From the NCBI GenBank assembly GCA_963743575.1, contig CAVUQC010000006.1:11351-75350 (forward strand): 64,000 bases of DNA, written 5' to 3'. How positions within the stretch are numbered: position 1 is the first letter of the stretch; every line of letters starts with the position of its first letter. Shown in pieces: positions 62,454 to 64,000 of the stretch. The notes below the pieces were generated by a model that did no database searches, was not told where the DNA came from, and saw only the letters and a program-made list of their open reading frames with translations. A program made the position numbers and the translations under genes. The stretch is from DASUPK01 sp963743575. GTDB lineage: Bacteria > Actinomycetota > Thermoleophilia > Solirubrobacterales > 70-9.

Positions 62454-63731
62454 TTAGTAGCGAGCGAAGCGGTCCGTGTCGTCGTCGAAGCGGTTCACGA
62501 CCTCTCTCGACAAGGTGGGTCGGGTCTGGCTGATCGCGGCAAGGAAGTCATCGGTGGTGGCTCGATGGCTGCCCTCGCCGAAGGCCTCGCGCTCGAAAGC
62601 CGCCTGGGCCGCCTTGCGGGCAGCGAACTCGATGTCCGCTGGTGTGAAGAAGTCGGTTGCCTTCACCAGTGCGGACAGATCGATTTGACGGTCGGTTATC
62701 TCCTTGCAATACCGACCCCAGATGGCCTGCCGCGCGGCTGGGTCCGGCGGGCCGACAGGGAGCACGTAGTCGAACCGCCCTGGCCGCAGAAAAGCCGGGT
62801 CCAGTCGGCTGACCCAGTTCGTGGCACACACCAGCAAGTGCTCGGGGGCCTCGCGGAGTCTGGGTATCTGCTTCAGGAACTCGTTGGTGACGCTCGGGCT
62901 GACCCGACGCTCCGCATGACGGTCCGACGCCAAGTCCTCGACCTCATCGACGAACACGACTGCCGCACTGAGTTCGAGGATGCGGTCGAAGGTCGCGGCG
63001 AGCAGCGTCGCGGTGCGGTCGGCTCCTTCCTCGGCCACTTCACTGGGCTGGATCTCCACGAAAGGCCAGCCGAGCCGCGAGGCGATGCCCTTGGCGAACG
63101 TCGTTTTGCCGGTCCCGGGAGGACCGAAAAGGACTATGGCCCGCGGTGGGGCGACCGAGTGCCGGGAGGCGAGCGCCGGCTCCTCAAGTGGGAGAATGAC
63201 CCGGCGCTCGATGATCTGCTTGGCGTCCTCGAGGCCCTTCAGCTCGCTCCAAAGGCCCGGGTTGATCTTCCGGGCCCAGACAGCCGCGAGTTCGGTTGGG
63301 ACAGAAGTGGTTTCGGTGACCTGGCGCTCCAGATAGTCGATGCCGGTGGGTCGGTAGTCTCGGCGTTCGAGGTGCTCGCGGCTTCGTTCGGTGTCGGTCA
63401 CAAGCGCGCCTAGGCGTCGCGCTCCCCGCCCGGCAAGCAACTGCTCGATCCGGGCGAGCAGCCCGTCGGCAATCGCTGTCTCCTCGGAGAGCCCGGGCAG
63501 CAGGGTGAGGTGATGCACCCAGCCGATTGCAGCGGAGGAGCTCCCAATCACGGTGCCCACGATGTCGCCTTCGATTTCCGCGACGACGGTGGCGGAAGGA
63601 TCCGAGCTCATCAGATCGACCGCCTGGTCGAGGGTCAGCCCACCGGCTTCCCCGGACTCGTCGGCACGACCCCAGAGATCCAACACTCGACCGAGGTCGC
63701 CCGGTTCGTAGTCCCTAATCGTCGCTTTCAT
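62454..63731 (-). CDS. GNAT acetyltransferase - AAA+ ATPase fusion
   Basis: A 425-residue fusion. Residues 1-150 are a GNAT fold (ATIRDYEPGDLGRVLDLWGR, ATVVAEIEGDIVGTVIGSSS, HLTLLPGLSEETAIADGLLA, RRDYRPTGIDYLE). Residues 165-425 are an AAA+ module: RAIVLFGPPGTGKTTFAKGI, VVFVDEVEDLAS (Walker B), ATNWVSRLDPAFLRPGRFDY (sensor 1 and Arg fingers), and a C-terminal helical lid. The AAA half is Cdc48/FtsH-like without protease. The ATG at 63731 starts the GNAT domain directly. It ends 18 bases from the hicA break. Confidence 0.82.
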   Translation of the reverse strand: MKATIRDYEPGDLGRVLDLWGRADESGEAGGLTLDQAVDLMSSDPSATVVAEIEGDIVGTVIGSSSAAIGWVHHLTLLPGLSEETAIADGLLARIEQLLAGRGARRLGALVTDTERSREHLERRDYRPTGIDYLERQVTETTSVPTELAAVWARKINPGLWSELKGLEDAKQIIERRVILPLEEPALASRHSVAPPRAIVLFGPPGTGKTTFAKGIASRLGWPFVEIQPSEVAEEGADRTATLLAATFDRILELSAAVVFVDEVEDLASDRHAERRVSPSVTNEFLKQIPRLREAPEHLLVCATNWVSRLDPAFLRPGRFDYVLPVGPPDPAARQAIWGRYCKEITDRQIDLSALVKATDFFTPADIEFAARKAAQAAFEREAFGEGSHRATTDDFLAAISQTRPTLSREVVNRFDDDTDRFARY

Positions 63732-64000
63732 GACAAGCAGATGGTTGCGCAGCTCGTCAACCATCGGGCGCTGGCAGGGAACTCTGACCGCAGGTCGCGG
63801 GATGAGCACCGCCCGAATACCGCGTGGGCGATCGGCGTTGAGCTGACGCGGCCGGTGCTCCCTTCGCGTGAAAGGAGGCGCTGAGGCTGCGACCGCCGGC
63901 GCCGTGTAGGTCTCAAATTTCGTCTTGTGGGCCAGCGGTTGACGGCGACTGTGCGTCGGTGCGTCAGGAATCCGCGTGCTGAGCGACGTCCAGAAGTGCC
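63732..64000. other. No supported gene at the right edge
   Basis: A 269-base stretch with no frame that has a recognisable product or ribosome site; it probably contains the promoter of the GNAT-AAA gene and the beginning of the next gene beyond the window. Confidence 0.4.

Noticed and set aside
62316..63413. A 365-codon open frame on the plus strand
   Set aside because: Only the first 40 residues have HicA homology; the rest is antisense to the GNAT-AAA gene, whose motifs are clear.

Overview
The window is GC-rich, densely coded DNA with short intergenic gaps and many 1-4 base start/stop overlaps (ATGA, GTGA, TTGA). It looks like chromosome of an actinobacterium, most plausibly class Thermoleophilia (Solirubrobacterales-like). 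The support is an MMPL exporter, two likely F420-linked enzymes, a wax-ester/diacylglycerol acyltransferase, an NhaA-thioredoxin fusion, a TIGR02960/SigG-type ECF sigma factor, Rex, GAF-LuxR regulators, a tRNA gene without encoded CCA, and secreted proteins with lysine/cysteine-rich tails. The lineage is inference from gene content.

Layout. 1-8.9 kb: the edge of a two-component system, an MMPL exporter, an F420-dependent-reductase-like enzyme, a collagen-like secreted protein, a GAP-family protein, a K+ channel, an MFS pump and two small coiled-coil/SHOCT proteins. 8.9-21 kb: a flippase-like protein with a VOC protein, an MFS protein, uvrA behind an SOS (LexA) box, several small membrane proteins, a ROK kinase, a hexapeptide acyltransferase, a DUF389 protein, YjbQ and a large coiled-coil membrane protein. 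21.1-24.1 kb: pantothenate operon (DUF2520 protein, panC, panD, panB). 24.3-29.5 kb: zinc ribbon plus family-4 UDG, then the tRNA t6A genes tsaE, tsaB, rimI, tsaD, a thioredoxin-like protein and rex; a small lipoprotein gene and a broken YCII gene interrupt this run on the other strand. 29.6-38.9 kb: glutamate-cysteine-ligase-like enzyme, DUF1844-like protein, K+-independent H+-pyrophosphatase, APC permease with a UspA tail, EAL protein, two adjacent TrkA-type proteins and an FAD reductase.

38.9-39.8 kb: tRNA-Gln followed by a perfect SOS-box palindrome and an HNH endonuclease gene broken by a one-base slip in a G tract. 39.8-46.7 kb: a lipoprotein, a heterodimeric ABC exporter with one degenerate ATP site, and a tight operon of coiled-coil, Cys-motif, lipoprotein and Ser/Thr kinase genes. 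46.7-52.5 kb: F420-type nitroreductase, MFS pump and sigma factor on the minus strand; VOC, esterase and WS/DGAT on the plus strand. 52.5-58.8 kb: NhaA-DsbA fusion, Lon, HxlR regulator, flavodoxin-fold reductase, SnoaL-like and exported proteins.

59-64 kb is the most accessory-looking part. Three secreted proteins with basic Cys/Lys tails sit around a LuxR regulator, and two of them share a duplicated, unusually conserved 5' leader. Next come a 3'-half tRNA fragment (possible attachment-site scar), hicB with a decapitated hicA, and a GNAT-AAA+ fusion protein.

A recurrent theme is a TANNNT-type -10 hexamer ending 6-8 bases before the start codon of at least a dozen genes, which points to widespread leaderless transcription and was used to choose several GTG/ATG starts.
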